The notes: generated from the letters alone by a model not told the origin. A stretch of 33,691 nt of DNA from Conoideocrella luteorostrata (GCA_032433595.1 JASWJB010000397.1:1-33691); one strand, 5' to 3'; positions 1 to 10,340 are shown, counted from the first letter of the stretch. Numbers and translations: made by a program.

Positions 1-132
1 ATATTGAATGCTTCCGGTCGTACGATTCTGTTGAATTTGAACGCTTCCGACGATGTTGAATAATTCCGGTCGCGTTGTGTGTTTTCGGTGATATTGAGTG
101 CATCGTTGTGGAATGCTTCCTGTGACAAGTAA
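1..132. repeat. Short degenerate direct repeats at the window edge
   Basis: Variants of TTGAATGCTTCCGG recur about every 30-45 bases (near 4, 33, 56 and 110), with small changes between copies. They lie directly upstream of the LINE remains and could be part of the element or of older debris. No coding frame is seen. Confidence 0.4.
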
Positions 133-930
133 GGAGACAGGGCAAAGCGGAGCTGACAATTGACCTGATGAATAATCATGGTGTTTGCAGTTTATTACCG
201 AAGGGAACAAAGACGTGGCGTGGTCATGATGCAGAAAGCACTATTGACCTAGTCCTCGTAACGTCAGAGCAGTCGAGAGAGATGACGGAGTGTGGCATAT
301 CTGACAGAACACGGCTCTAACCACTGAGTCATTCGCGCAGCGTTCAACATACCGACCCCCGAGAGACCAGCGGGTAACCGACTCTTGCTTAAGAACGCAC
401 CGTGGCTGCGGATACTGGTCAGGGTGAAGGACTGTCTACGACTATTGCCCTGCACTATAGATGTGCAGACACAGACAGACTAATTAATAAGGGTTGTGTC
501 GGAGGCGACTTACCCAACACCGCAAGCCCCGCCGCCGCCGTACTCGAAGAAATGGTGGACAAAGGACTTAACATGCCTCCATCAGAGCTATAATGACGTC
601 TGTAAAGAGCGTCTATTGCAGAGATTGAAAGCAAGAGGCATGCCCCATGAATTAGTCCGATGGGTCGGCACCTTATGCTCGGGCAGGTCAGCTAGCATCG
701 TGGTCAATTGGCATACATCGGAAAGGAATGAACTTCCCCACGCGGCCCGCCGCAGGGTTCGCCACTATCTCCGGTATTTGTTCCTGTTCTTCAACGCAGA
801 CCTGGTTCAGAAAAAGACCAATGCGAACGGGGGCTCGATGGCCTTTGTGGACCACTACGCGGCATGGGTCACTGGGCCTACCGCAGAGGCTAATTGTGCC
901 AGTCTCCAAGGACTCATCGATTGTGGCTCC
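133..930 (+). mobile_element. Decayed Tad-like LINE (endonuclease and reverse transcriptase remnants)
   Basis: The plus strand carries pieces of a non-LTR retrotransposon ORF2 in order. Around 150-275 one frame reads like the C-terminal part of an AP-type endonuclease, with a TKTWRG..AESTIDLVL stretch. At 275-400 broken frames keep a remnant of the SDHR-type end and linker. From about 590 to 905 a frame reads like the reverse-transcriptase palm: KERLLQRLKARGMP-ELVRW, FLFFNADLV and FVDHYAAWVTGPTAEAN. The conserved FVDD catalytic pair reads VDH here. The stretch between the two domains is far too short for a full element, so there is a large internal deletion, plus several frameshifts and stops. 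It cannot be active. Family placement is by motif recognition only. Confidence 0.8.
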
Positions 931-2480
931 TCTGTGGCTCCTCTGTGGCTCCTTGACTGTGGCTCTCTATTGCCATCCATCACCGCCCATTGGCGGCGAC
1001 CATCCCACGCGCGATTCAATCCACGCGCCTACGCCCACCGACAGCCAGCCGGGGAAGTTAGTTTTACCATCTTCGGCAACATCAATAACCTCATCATCCA
1101 GACAACTATCCAGCCGCCCGCGACCGCCGTTACCCAAATGAGGAGATTCTCCTCCAAGTCAAGAGGTTTCTTGCGTTGACGGACGCGCATCGATCGAAGT
1201 GGATGAATGGCTTGGAATCCGACTGCAAGGCGCAATGCAGTAAACACCTACAATCAATCCTCGCGGACCGGCGGAGATTCGTGAAACCTGGGCGCTGACC
1301 CGGTGAAGATTCGTGACACCTTCGTCCGCCCTGCCATGCCGCAACACAGGTTTGGATATCTGAAGGCGTCCATGTATTATAAAAACATGGCTGGTCGTCG
1401 TGTTCTGCCGCTCTCCTGGAGCACTGCACTCTCAACCTGCACTGAACAAAATTTCTCAACCGCTGTCATTGAACAAAAACACCTGACTACGTCCACGGAA
1501 AGAAATTATCCAACTGCCAAGACACAACATGTCCGCCAGCAGTGTCTTGTCCACTGTTGCGAATTGCGGCTGTGCAGAATGGTGTGTGCAATTAAACACA
1601 AAGGGTTTTACAAACCCAGGACCACAGGCTAACAATCAGGTGGTACTGTAGCTGCGGCCGGCCAGATCGCGCGACAACCGAGGAAAGGACCAGGCTTTCC
1701 AACGAGCGAATCGATCTCTACACGTCGTCGGAAGAAGATCCGAAGGTTGCTGCTCTGCGGGCATCACAATCTGAAGAGACCAACACCACCACCCAGCCTG
1801 GCCCATCATCCCCCGACTCCGAATATTGATCGACTGACCCTTAGAGGCATTTGTTGCATGCACGTCTGAGAATACCTTGTGCGGAGGCTACGTTTTATCG
1901 CAGGGTGCGGATAAACACTTGTCTACAAAATTGCATGTCCCTGGTTCAACCAGCAAGACTGTCTTTTTCGGCTTCAACACTTGTCCGGCAGGATGCTGCC
2001 CTAGATAGCCGTCCAATAACATGTTGGGTTCATAATGTGTATCACGTGCCAAGTGCGGGTTAGTGAGGCAGTCGTTAATTGATGACGCATATGACGTTCA
2101 AATTGTGCATCCACGAAACCATTTCACAATGGAGAGCTACAGAGCTACAATAGAGAGCCACAGAGCCACACAATAGGCATTACTGTCCATTATTAACAAG
2201 GTACACACAACCAGGTTCAATGCGCGAAAAGGACACACCTACAAGGTGGCATGTTCAAGTAACCGTCTCTGCGTCCGCAAAACCCTCTTCCGGCTACGAG
2301 TTGTACAGAGGAATCATGTCAGAAGATGTGGGTGCGGGTGCATGATGTGCGTAGATGGCGTGCTTGCTCAATTAGCGCAACCGGGGATTCCATACATCAG
2401 GAGGGATAATCTTGCAGATGCCGTACTGTGAGGTGAGGCTGCCGGCGTAATCTTCTTCGCGTAATCTAGTGCATCTCGAC
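931..2480. other. Gene-poor stretch after the LINE relic
   Basis: At 925-965 there is a three-fold imperfect repeat of TGTGGCTCCTC. An open frame without a start runs from 1089 to 1298 (plus, about 69 codons); I do not recognise it. A TATAAAA-like box lies at 1378-1385, followed by a CA- and CT-rich leader and a short ORF at 1529-1651, listed separately. Another open frame ends at 1829 and reads as an acidic, Ser/Thr/Pro-rich tail. Two TGACG-type half-sites lie near 2084 and 2092. Nothing else stands out. Confidence 0.4.
1529..1651 (+). CDS. Possible small cysteine-containing peptide (40 aa)
   Basis: An ATG in good fungal context (CACAACATGTCC) opens a 40-codon frame with three closely spaced cysteines (CGC, then AEWC) and an Asn/Gln-rich tail. 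About 145 bases upstream is a TATAAAA-like box, and the space between looks like a fungal 5' leader (CT-rich, then AACAAAA). There is no hydrophobic signal peptide and I know no family for it. It may be a chance ORF, or the first exon of something that continues into the acidic frame ending at 1829. No clean splice pair joining the two was found. Confidence 0.15.
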   Translation: MSASSVLSTVANCGCAEWCVQLNTKGFTNPGPQANNQVVL

Positions 2481-2481
2481 G

Positions 2482-2569
2482 TTCGACAGAAGTGAGATCC
2501 AGCCATGGAACACAGTGAAATCTGCGATTTAGTAAGGGTGCATTGCAGCCTCGACCGAAGTGAGATCCA
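2482..2569. promoter_or_regulatory. Duplicated 20-base motif upstream of C6 factor A
   Basis: TTCGACAGAAGTGAGATCCA (2482-2501) and CTCGACCGAAGTGAGATCCA (2550-2569) differ at only two or three positions and are 68 bases apart in the same orientation, about 180-265 bases before the proposed start of factor A. The surrounding sequence is not repeated, which fits a pair of binding sites better than a larger duplication. Further down, TGACGTAT (2644-2651) and TGACGC (2655-2660) resemble ATF/CREB half-sites. Confidence 0.4.
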
Positions 2570-2746
2570 CTTGCTGGTCGTGGTTGTGGGCCTGGAGACC
2601 CGGAGCTCCGGCCAATAAGAGAGCCTGGAGCTCCTTCCGAGTATGACGTATCAGTGACGCTCCCCACACCTTTGAGCATATTTGCACCTTTAGCTTCAAC
2701 CAAGGGTCACACTTTAGACGTCCCGCCACATATTAAACGACAAATC

Positions 2747-5040
2747 ATGCCGAAATACGTGCCTATTCTGCCTCATATTAATGACGCGGAGCCTAATTCC
2801 ACGGAAACGTTGGGTCTTAAACGACGTCGTGTGGGAGTGGCTATAGCCTGTAACGCCTGCCGCCGCAGAAAGATTCGGGTATGCCACGGAAAGATTCGAT
2901 GGTTTAACGCTAAGCTTATTGATTTGCAGTGCGATGGTCAACGTCCAACCTGCACGGCTTGCGAAGGTAAAACAGACGAATGCTCATATAGAGATGAGTC
3001 TGAGATGTCACAAGAATCTCAATCACTTGTGCTCGAAGTAATCCGAGTCTTAAATACTGTCCCTGCCGAAGAGATTATACAAAAGCTCCAAGCTCTTAAA
3101 AGAGAGATTGACGCATCAACAATTCTGTCCATACTGAGAGATCAGGATATTCTGAATTTAGACGCCGATTATTCCAACACAATTGCAACAATGAACGACG
3201 AGTTACAGTCACTGGAGTTAGGACCTCAAAACCCAAATGCTTATCCTACAGTGCCTACTTTAACTTCAGACACTCTACGGGGGGATGTATATCAGCAGCT
3301 TATCCAGCCAACAGCGCAAACTTCAAGTGTGGACAATTCGGCAGACACAACACAAAACAAGACGGGCCATACTACTCTGCCTCTTTGTGATAGTCGTCTG
3401 GCTAAATTGGAAATTAATCATTGGACAAATGTGCCAATAACCAACGAGGAAGCAGCTCGTGCTATCTCTTTTTACCTAGAAACAGATCATCCATTATTAG
3501 GGTTTTTCGATCCTACGTTGTTCATATCTGATCTTGTCATGATTAAGACAGATTACTGCTCTAAGCTTCTTATCAACGCTCTTCTGTATTGGGCGTGTGT
3601 GAGTTTAGCCCCTGCGTTTCGTTAGCTCTTTGAGAGACTAACAGGCTACAAGCAACTGAATAGCGCACGGAGCCTGGATTGTGCCACGCTTACCCTCCGA
3701 TTTTGTGCTGAGGCAGAGTCACTCTGGGAGCATGAGCGCCATATCGACTGTATACTGAATTTGGTAGCCGTGCAGTTCCTCAGTATAGGCTATCTCGGCC
3801 AGGGTAGGGGTCACATTGTGTTGTCATATCTTAACGAGGCTTCTAGCATGGCTTTACGCATGGACCTGTTTGGCACCATCGAGAAGAATGCAGCAGACCG
3901 CATTGGTCGCATGTCAGTGGAAGCGAAGATGGCACATTCTTACGCCGCCTGGGGCACATTCAATTGGATTACGTATGTATACCCATGATAAAGATCTGCA
4001 TTGATTGCATGCCAACCTAACTTATTGAATCCTTTATAGCCATATGTCTCTTTTTTACCGCCAGCCTGGGCTACGATGCCTAAAAGAACCGCCTCAAATT
4101 CCTATTCCTGGTAGGATTAAATTCGAAACCGGCCAGTCAGATTTACCATTAGGACCCAAGACAGAGTATATGGGAGGTGCATTCGATGAACTCTGCCAAT
4201 TCTGGTCCATCCTGCATGAACTGGCTACATTGTACAAACAGAAAAGATCCCTCGCTTATGACCAGAGGGCCTTATGCTTTGCAGAATATAAATTCCGCGA
4301 ACTTCTCGCATGGAGTAACCGCCTACCTTCAAGATTATCGCGAAACGACCAAAGTCCCCATTATGTTCAAATCTTACAGTAAGCCAATTGTCTCGCCTTA
4401 TGTTAACCATGAATTTTAAACTATTAATTCAAAGGTCATTAATTATAAATTTAGTGTCTGGTTTCACGCAGCAATACTAGACTTGTTCAGGTTTTCAATG
4501 GCTGGTCCCATGAGGAACTACCATTTACGAACCTTTACTCAGCCCGAAATCTCCCCGGAGAGTGTCTGTATTGCATCAGCTCGTCAATTAAAGCACCTCA
4601 TCATGAACTATAGGCTCCACTTTCCTTCTTCATCCTGCACAATTCTATGGCATTCAGCATTAACTTATCTCGCCAACACTATTTTACATTATCCTAAAGA
4701 TGACACCTGGTTCTACTATTTCTTGCTCTGCATATATGGTTATGAGCGACTACGGCCATGTTGGCGTGTCTCGCAAGCTATTTCAACAGCGCTCTTGTCG
4801 ATGGCATTGAGTCAAGGGGACATATCAAGCTCTATGGCGCGCCATGTGCTGAGTGACGTCGATAGTAATAAGAGAGTTGATAACGTCCCCGGAAACATAG
4901 ATGCGCCATTTATGATCGACTTGGATCTGGCAATTACAGACCCAGACTCTGCTTCAGGGGATAGGGTGGCGGATGACTTTGATCAAAATGCTATGCTTCA
5001 AGAGTACACAAATGTGTTCGATAGCCAACTGGATAATTAA
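2747..5040 (+). CDS. C6 (Zn2Cys6) transcription factor A, five exons, 681 aa
   Basis: Exons by hand: 2747-2878, 2930-3598, 3653-3972, 4040-4378, 4455-5040. All introns are GT-AG (51, 54, 67 and 76 bases) and phases match throughout. The protein is expected to be nuclear and to bind DNA. Its zinc cluster has ideal CX2CX6CX6CX2CX6C spacing (Cys 35, 38, 45, 52, 55, 62) and is preceded by KRRR. Intron 1 falls exactly before Cys45 and is a multiple of three without a stop, so an unspliced reading hides it. The middle region has fungal MHR hallmarks: WTNVPITNEEA, HPLLGFFD, then CSKLLINALLYWAC, an acidic E-A-E-SLW stretch, a WGTFNWIT motif and a Pro-rich IPIPG turn. The start at 2747 lies 34 residues before the cluster; an in-frame earlier start is possible. 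It shares all intron positions with factors B and C. Target genes are unknown. Confidence 0.87.
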
Positions 5041-5149
5041 TTTTTTTTTTGTTTATAGCTGTTCTAACGGCTGTGAGGTATGAATAAGGTATATCTGATA
5101 CGATTTTGGATAGCATACACCTTTGAATGCTACTTCTGTTGGATTCGGT

Positions 5150-5385
5150 TGTTGGATTACACGTGTGTTTGAGTGAAAGTGTGGATACACGGGCTGTGAG
5201 AGAAAAGTTACGTGGCCTCTGGGCCTAGGGCAAGAACCTAAGACTAGGGCGTCTTAGTTGGTAGGGGTATCTATAGGTGGATTTGGACAGGGTCGTCAGA
5301 CGAGGAATTCTTCCTTCATCATCACAGTAGCACAGCTCTTCCCATCAATGCAGATCAATTTGAACCTCTCTTATCAATTCCAACG
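5150..5385 (+). mobile_element. Solo LTR, copia-like, copy 1
   Basis: The stretch starts TGTTGGATTACACGTG and ends near ATTCCAAC, the inverted TGTTGG/CCAACA ends typical of copia-type LTRs. It contains a TATCTATAGG promoter-like box. It matches 33188-33425 along nearly its whole length, for example GAGGAATTCT, CACAGCTCTTCCCAT and GCAGATCAATTTGAA. Its last base is changed from A to G. No primer-binding site or gag-pol follows, and no target-site duplication was found, so it is a solo LTR or a decayed end. Confidence 0.7.
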
Positions 5386-5395
5386 TCTCCTATTA

Positions 5396-5600
5396 AATCC
5401 AACATCAATAAAAGGGGTCAAATTCATGTACATTGATGACAGTGCTGATGATGATCGATGCAGAATTCCTCTTCCGACAGACCCGTCAGGATGCTTTAAT
5501 TTATACATCTTCCTGCCTATGAGACCTCCCAATTCCTATCGATTCCAGAGTCTTCCACCACTCTTTGCCACCGTAAGCCCTAGGGACAGCCAACGCGATG
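5396..5600 (+). repeat. Dispersed repeat family R2, copy 1
   Basis: About 205 bases from AGGGGTCAAATTCATGTA to GCGATGTCCGACA are also present at 9176-9375 (inverted) and 27575-27790 (diverged). Copies 1 and 2 share TTTGCCACCGTAAGCCCTAG and CAGACCCGTCAG-like stretches. An open frame through it (MYIDD..., 65 codons) is conserved between copies 1 and 2, but this is probably sequence similarity rather than coding. It abuts the solo LTR, so it may belong to the same or a nested element. Confidence 0.6.
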
Positions 5601-5845
5601 TCCGACAGCTTCAAACTTGGCATCACTATTATTACATTTGTATGATGAGCAATTATCCTGAGGTGCAAGCTGCAAGCCAACCGTCAAGAAAGCCTTTTAA
5701 AAAAGAGGGGTAAGCTGGCAATGAATCCAACCGAGGAATAATTGGACGCTGTTAGCAAATGACCAACAAGCGTCGCCAAAATATGTACCTTCGGAGCGTG
5801 ACCCATCAATATGTCTAAGGCTAGATGTGACCTACTTTCAGTTGC

Positions 5846-6002
5846 TGTTGGAATCCCTCGTCAAGCGTACGGGCATAAATGCGGACAAGGTCGGGGCCAC
5901 CTTAGCGCGCCTCTTTTATATGGCGCGCTCGGGGGCATTCCACTTCCTCTTCCTCTCTCTTAGATAGCTATGATCAAATATATTGAATTGTTTTGCTTCC
6001 GG
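5846..6002 (+). mobile_element. Possible second LTR-type fragment
   Basis: It begins TGTTGGAATCCCTCGTC, has a CTTTTATATGG box with a GGCGCGC-type element beside it, and ends after CTCTTAGATAGCTATGATC near TTTGCTTCCGG. This layout resembles a short copia-type LTR, but no second copy is seen in the window and the 3' terminus does not match the start well. Confidence 0.35.
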
Positions 6003-6611
6003 TATCGATACAAATTGACACCCGAAGCTCTTGTGCTTCCCACAGTTGCCCTCAGCACTATTTGCAGTCCATCTTAGTAGACTGTGCGCCGGAAAGTTGT
6101 CTAAGTTGCGCCATAGTCATGCGCCGATGCTCCGCTTGGCATAGTCCCGGTTATATCGTGATCAAATCAGGGACTAGTCCTTCAGCTCAATTTCAGCTCG
6201 TCCATTATGGTAGGGACAGGCTTTTCGTGGTCGGCTTCCTAGCAATATCGGAATTTCCGAGGTTCTGCATTGAATTCGACGGGACCCCATGTAATTGCGT
6301 GAGACACGTCATGAGGCATGATCGCCTCACTGAGACCATGGAGAATATAAACCTCCCACCTGGAAAAATAAATGTAGCTTTAGAAAGCTGATATACATTG
6401 TCTAGTCTTGCCTACGATCATGCTTCCAGATATTAACGTAAAGACGCACAAGTCTACAAAAGAGGAGGTCTATTGTACGTTAAACTATTATCGCAAACAC
6501 AATTTTCTTCGTTGCATCATATTTTGCTATTATAATCCGTGTTCTGGCTAACATTGCATTCTCTCAGAATTATTGATCTTATAGTTCCATGCCTTCCAGC
6601 GACAATACACC
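6003..6611. other. Intergenic stretch upstream of the bZIP 3' end
   Basis: A plus-strand open frame (5993-6391, 132 codons) overlaps the LTR-like fragment, matches no family I know and has no promoter of its own. I read it as element or intergenic DNA. Past 6400 the sequence is AT-rich and probably holds the 3' end of the bZIP transcript. Confidence 0.4.
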
Positions 6612-7469
6612 TCAAAGGGAATTTAAACTAACAACATACTTTAGCAAAAGTGAGCTTAGTTGATTCTGGTGGCTTGTTGCACTCTTATACGTACTGGAAT
6701 AACTGGTAGGCAAGGGACTGCCATCTGAATATGGTCGCTGCCACTCAGAAATAAGCGTCTGGGCATAACGCTGTGCCTCCTTTGTGAGCCAGATATCAAC
6801 CATGCTGTGACGACACTTGGCATGAGCGATCAGGCCATGCTTCAGATGCAACACTTCTGCTGAAAGACTCGAGTGCTCCGCTTGAAGCTTGTTATGCTTC
6901 TGCTTTAGATCCTCTATAGCTAACTCGAGATCGCTCGTCGATTGCTTCTTTTTTTTCCGGAAATTTGCTGATATTACACGACGACGCTCTAGCAAATCTT
7001 TGCACCCATTTATTCTCTCTTGAGAACACAGCTTTTTTTCAATGGTTTTTTCTTTTCGCTTGTTGTGTGATTTGACAACTGTAGGCCCGGAGCTGCATAC
7101 CGCATTGCTTAATGGTGAATAGGAGTCGCTGCGCTGGGGTTGAGCGTTCAAATCTTGCTCGGATAACGACGAAGCCATCATTGGATTTTTCAGTTGGGCA
7201 TCGTGGGTGTCCTGTATTGTGTTATGTGCGAGTGGGCATGGCTCTCCGTCCGTACCTGGAGAAGAAACACAATCTCGGGTCGATTCGGTGTTGTGTTCCG
7301 TGAAAAGAGATAGAGGTGTTGCTGCCTGTGCTGGAGTCTGGGGCATAAAAAATTCATCATTGTATGGGGCATTCAGCAAGGCCGAAATAGCGGAACCAAG
7401 CGACATGCAAGCATTGGATAGTAAATCGGTCCCCATGACCTCTCCAGGATTTGCGTCCAGAGCTGACAT
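6612..7469 (-). CDS. ATF/CREB-like bZIP factor with altered basic region, 285 aa
   Basis: The C-terminal half carries a bZIP: basic region about residues 161-176 (LERRRVISANFRKKKK) and five perfectly spaced heptad leucines (181, 188, 195, 202, 209). Arg171 is nine residues before the first leucine, as in all bZIPs. After the zipper, HAKC..SMVDIWLTKEAQRY resembles the tail that follows fungal ATF/CREB zippers. The striking change is at position 163: the invariant asparagine of the N-x7-R signature is arginine, and the usual AA-S pair is IS-A. DNA binding may be lost or redirected while dimerisation remains. The N-terminal part is Ser/Pro-rich with no known domain. The ATG at 7469 is chosen because an ideal donor (GTAAGT) lies just after the ATG at 7604; reading straight through would give 330 aa. 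Confidence 0.8.
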   Translation of the reverse strand: MSALDANPGEVMGTDLLSNACMSLGSAISALLNAPYNDEFFMPQTPAQAATPLSLFTEHNTESTRDCVSSPGTDGEPCPLAHNTIQDTHDAQLKNPMMASSLSEQDLNAQPQRSDSYSPLSNAVCSSGPTVVKSHNKRKEKTIEKKLCSQERINGCKDLLERRRVISANFRKKKKQSTSDLELAIEDLKQKHNKLQAEHSSLSAEVLHLKHGLIAHAKCRHSMVDIWLTKEAQRYAQTLISEWQRPYSDGSPLPTSYSSTYKSATSHQNQLSSLLLKYVVSLNSL

Positions 7470-7604
7470 GGTGATTCTGTGACTAAGGAAAAAGTCTCTG
7501 GAGCCTAAAGACGCTGGAATATGGTTAGATACCGACCAGAAACGATCCAAAGTAGAAAAGCGCTGAAGATTGCGAGTGGGATGACTTACTGTGGCGGGAT
7601 CCAT
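7470..7604 (-). promoter_or_regulatory. bZIP leader with likely intron and short spliced uORF
   Basis: On the minus strand an ATG at 7604 is followed after five codons by GTAAGT (donor at 7589). A TCTAACC branch point and an ATTCCAG acceptor end the intron at 7514 (76 bases). Splicing would leave an upstream ORF of seven codons (MDPATRL) that stops about 37 bases before the bZIP ATG. Unspliced, the same ATG is in frame with the bZIP. Splicing could therefore switch between an N-terminal extension and a uORF. Confidence 0.4.
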
Positions 7605-9175
7605 GGGCTAAATGTAGGGCCAAATTAAAGATTTGCGAGAATCTTTTCGGCTGATGAGTTTGTTCGACCACTGATGCAAGAGCCTCTTAATGTCGCGAAG
7701 GTGTTTGACGGACCTGCGCGATAACGATGTACCTTTGAACCAACCATGAAATGCGCCGAAGACATAGGACACAGGTAGCAATGGAGGCTAAACTAAACTC
7801 CAGCATAAATGAGTTGGGATGAAGTTTAGTTATTTAGCATTGTGCTATTTGCATTCCCCGCCACACCCCGCGCAGGGTGGGGTGGACGTGAACTTACACT
7901 CCAGTGTCCACACCATAGAAAGGGATAGCGGTCCAGCCCGGATGGATGTTGATCGATCTGGAAACAATTTTTTATCGATTAAGACAGTCCTCGTGATCTG
8001 GGACGCACTCGTTAGATCATCTCAATAGCTTAAATAGTGCCACATGCTTTGCTTGCTAAATGCCAACTGCCAGTCGATAACAACAAATTAGTGGGGAAAC
8101 AAAAAGATCGGTGGGTGGCACCCTATTAGACCTGTGGAATATTTACTGTAATTGCCCGATCTTCCAGTACATTTACCTGTTTTCAGGGAATGGCGGTTTG
8201 GACTACGGTAGTGTCTTCTGATGATGGATGGTGGCAGGGTTTAGAGGCTGCGGAAGGTGAGTCTCTCGGACATGCCTCCGAACAGCTAGTCCAATCAACA
8301 AAAGGTGTACACTTTAATGCTTGCTTAGAGGGCGGGACATTACGTACGATACAGCGCTGGCGATTGCATTGGAAGGGCAACACAACAGGTGTTGCGTTTT
8401 GTGATGATGAAGAGGGGGCGCCAGCTAGTTATGCAATGCTCTGTACATCGCTCTGCACCTGTAGGCCCGTTTATTGGCGGGTTAGACCTGGCGTTATCTT
8501 CGTTGCGTCCGGTGTGTGCTTGTCCGTATTTGTCGGATCTTGTCGCGGGACAGTTTTTTCAGGCTTAATGGGTTAGCGTCGTGCCACGGCAGTCCACATA
8601 TTTATGAGTCAAGTACGGAGCCTAAAATCGAGAGCTAACCATTGGCTGAGCGTCTTGGGCGTTGGTCCAAGGTAGATAAGGTACGGCAGGTCAACCTGTG
8701 CTGTACGTCATGTTGTTCTGGGCAATATTTTGTGCTGGTATAAGAATATTGTTGAGATGGAGATATCTAGAGACTTGGGCTCCTTATGAACTACGACGCA
8801 ATCTGTCTTGGACACGCTAGCTTTGTCGATCCGATGCGAGCACCGCTCGGTTGCATCATTGCCCCATGCAACCGGGTGACCGTGCTCGAAGCCGGGATGG
8901 TTTAAAGCACAAAGGCAATTCCGCCAAATTGCTCGTCGCACCTTCAACAACCTTGTCAATGGTATTGCCACTACGTTTTGCATTTGCGTTCGATAACTTG
9001 GGGTTCGGCCTTGTGCACCTCGGGCTCCTCCGGTGAGGTCGAGCGCACAGGCGGGCTGCAACCACCACGTGTCCTACCGCAGTTGAGTTTGTGGACTACG
9101 TCGTGAAGCACAGGGAGTCCTCGATCGGTCAAATGCAGCTCACCTAATTCCCAAGCCTGAGAGTTTCGCACTATT
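7605..9175. other. Long stretch without a supported gene
   Basis: The first few hundred bases are the likely bZIP promoter. A plus frame at 8190-8576 (128 codons) has an odd composition (Trp-, Cys- and Gly-rich) and no family. Between 8840 and 9170 frames on both strands look faintly protein-like (for example a Pro/Gly frame near 9010-9080) but change frame repeatedly; this may be old transposon sequence that I cannot name. Confidence 0.35.
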
Positions 9176-9375
9176 GTCGGATGTCGCGGTGGCTGTCCCT
9201 AGGGCTTACGGTGGCAAATAGTGGTGGAAGACACTGGAATCGAGAGGATTCGGGAAGCCTCACAGGCAGGAAGAAGAGGTATAAACTGAAGCATTCTGAC
9301 GGGTCTGTCGAAGGAGGAATTGTGCATCTTTGATCTCCACCATCATCAATATACATGAATTTGATCCTTTCCTAT
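9176..9375 (-). repeat. Dispersed repeat family R2, copy 2 (inverted)
   Basis: The reverse complement matches 5396-5600 closely from the GATCAAATTCATGTATATTG end to the GCGACATCCGACA end, including CCGTAAGCCCTAGGGACAGC. Outside these limits the flanks differ from copy 1, which bounds the repeat at about 200 bases. Confidence 0.6.
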
Positions 9376-9954
9376 TGTTTCCGACAACTATATTGTAAAG
9401 CTTTTGAGTCGTGTCAAGGAGTGTAAATTGTGTGTCTTTGAAAGAACCTTTGTATATCTAAAGCTTCCAGCACCGGAAAAAGTATTTCCACTGGATACAC
9501 AGTGTATTGCGGCATAGCGAAAGCACGGGGAAGCTACACTAAAGACCACTACTGAGCAGAGCTATGCCTGTATGAGCCCAAGACGTGGCGTAAACCGACC
9601 CCTCGTTGCACCAGTAATGCGTATAATCTTCGTGCGCGCAATGCAAGTCGTTTTTTTGGCGGCATTGCGGTGCACAGGCATAACCAACGCACAGTGCTGG
9701 ATCGTTCATTAGAATGAACGAATGCATGGGTCACAGCAACGACTACCGAAGACCGTAGTCTCTCAGGAAGGGATTTCTTCCCATTTTATGCAAGTTGCAG
9801 TTAGCCCGCAATCATCGCAATCTAATTTTTTGTGCTTGTGCTAACTAAGTGCCTGTCTGCCTAGGACACGGGACTGCGAACGGACGCCGGCTTTGCCACC
9901 TGCGGGAAGAGGGGGTGGTGGTTTGGGCTGCCATCCTGACCGGCCAGCTGTGGC
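9376..9954. other. Intergenic stretch
   Basis: No supported ORF. Only short unrelated frames on the minus strand around 9540-9730. Nothing else seen. Confidence 0.4.
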
Positions 9955-10100
9955 GAATAACATCAGCCGGAGGGCCGTCCGTAGAAGTCTGACAGCTGAT
10001 TGGCACGACTACTCACCCCACCTTGGCTGTAAAATGACCCACAGATGGAAAATCAGACGGCTCGCAACAGCTGATAATTTCTGAGCCGGGCAACCTGGCC
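9955..10100 (+). repeat. Dispersed repeat family R3, copy 1
   Basis: The core, around CAGCTGATTGGCACGACTAC and then CCTTGGCTGTAAAATGACC, is repeated in diverged form at 10210-10340 in the same orientation and, more closely, at 26140-26290 in reverse. A second CAGCTGAT follows the core here and in the distant copy. Termini are not clear; it could be a MITE-like element or an old LTR. Confidence 0.5.
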
Positions 10101-10209
10101 ATGAGAATAACTAAAAGATAGAGACTATACTCAGAGGCGGCATTATGCCATCATCAAAAGAGGGGTATGACACTAGCGTGGCGCTTTCCCTTACTGGTTT
10201 CCGAATATT

Positions 10210-10340
10210 GTCGGTCGCTCATCACAAATAATACCAACCGGAGGCATCTCCGCATAAGTTAGATAGCTAATTGGCATAAATCTGCACACCGTCTTGGTCA
10301 TAAAAACAGTGGCAAACAGATATCAAAGGCCGGGATAAGC
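10210..10340 (+). repeat. Dispersed repeat family R3, copy 2
   Basis: CCGGAGG..TCCG, then TAGCTAATTGGCATAAATCT and CGTCTTGGTCATAAAA line up with the copy 256 bases upstream. It is more diverged than the other two copies. It lies about 300 bases before the MHR-only gene, inside its likely promoter. Confidence 0.4.

Noticed and set aside
3599..3625. TAG at the end of the straight reading of factor A, suggesting truncation
   Set aside because: A GTGAGT donor at 3599, a GACTAAC branch point and the acceptor at 3652 remove it, in frame with the next conserved segment.
5993..6391. 132-codon plus-strand ORF
   Set aside because: Overlaps an LTR-like fragment, has no family motif and no splice partners.
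8190..8576. 128-codon plus-strand ORF
   Set aside because: Unusual composition rich in Trp, Cys and Gly, no recognisable domain, overlapped by a minus frame; likely chance.
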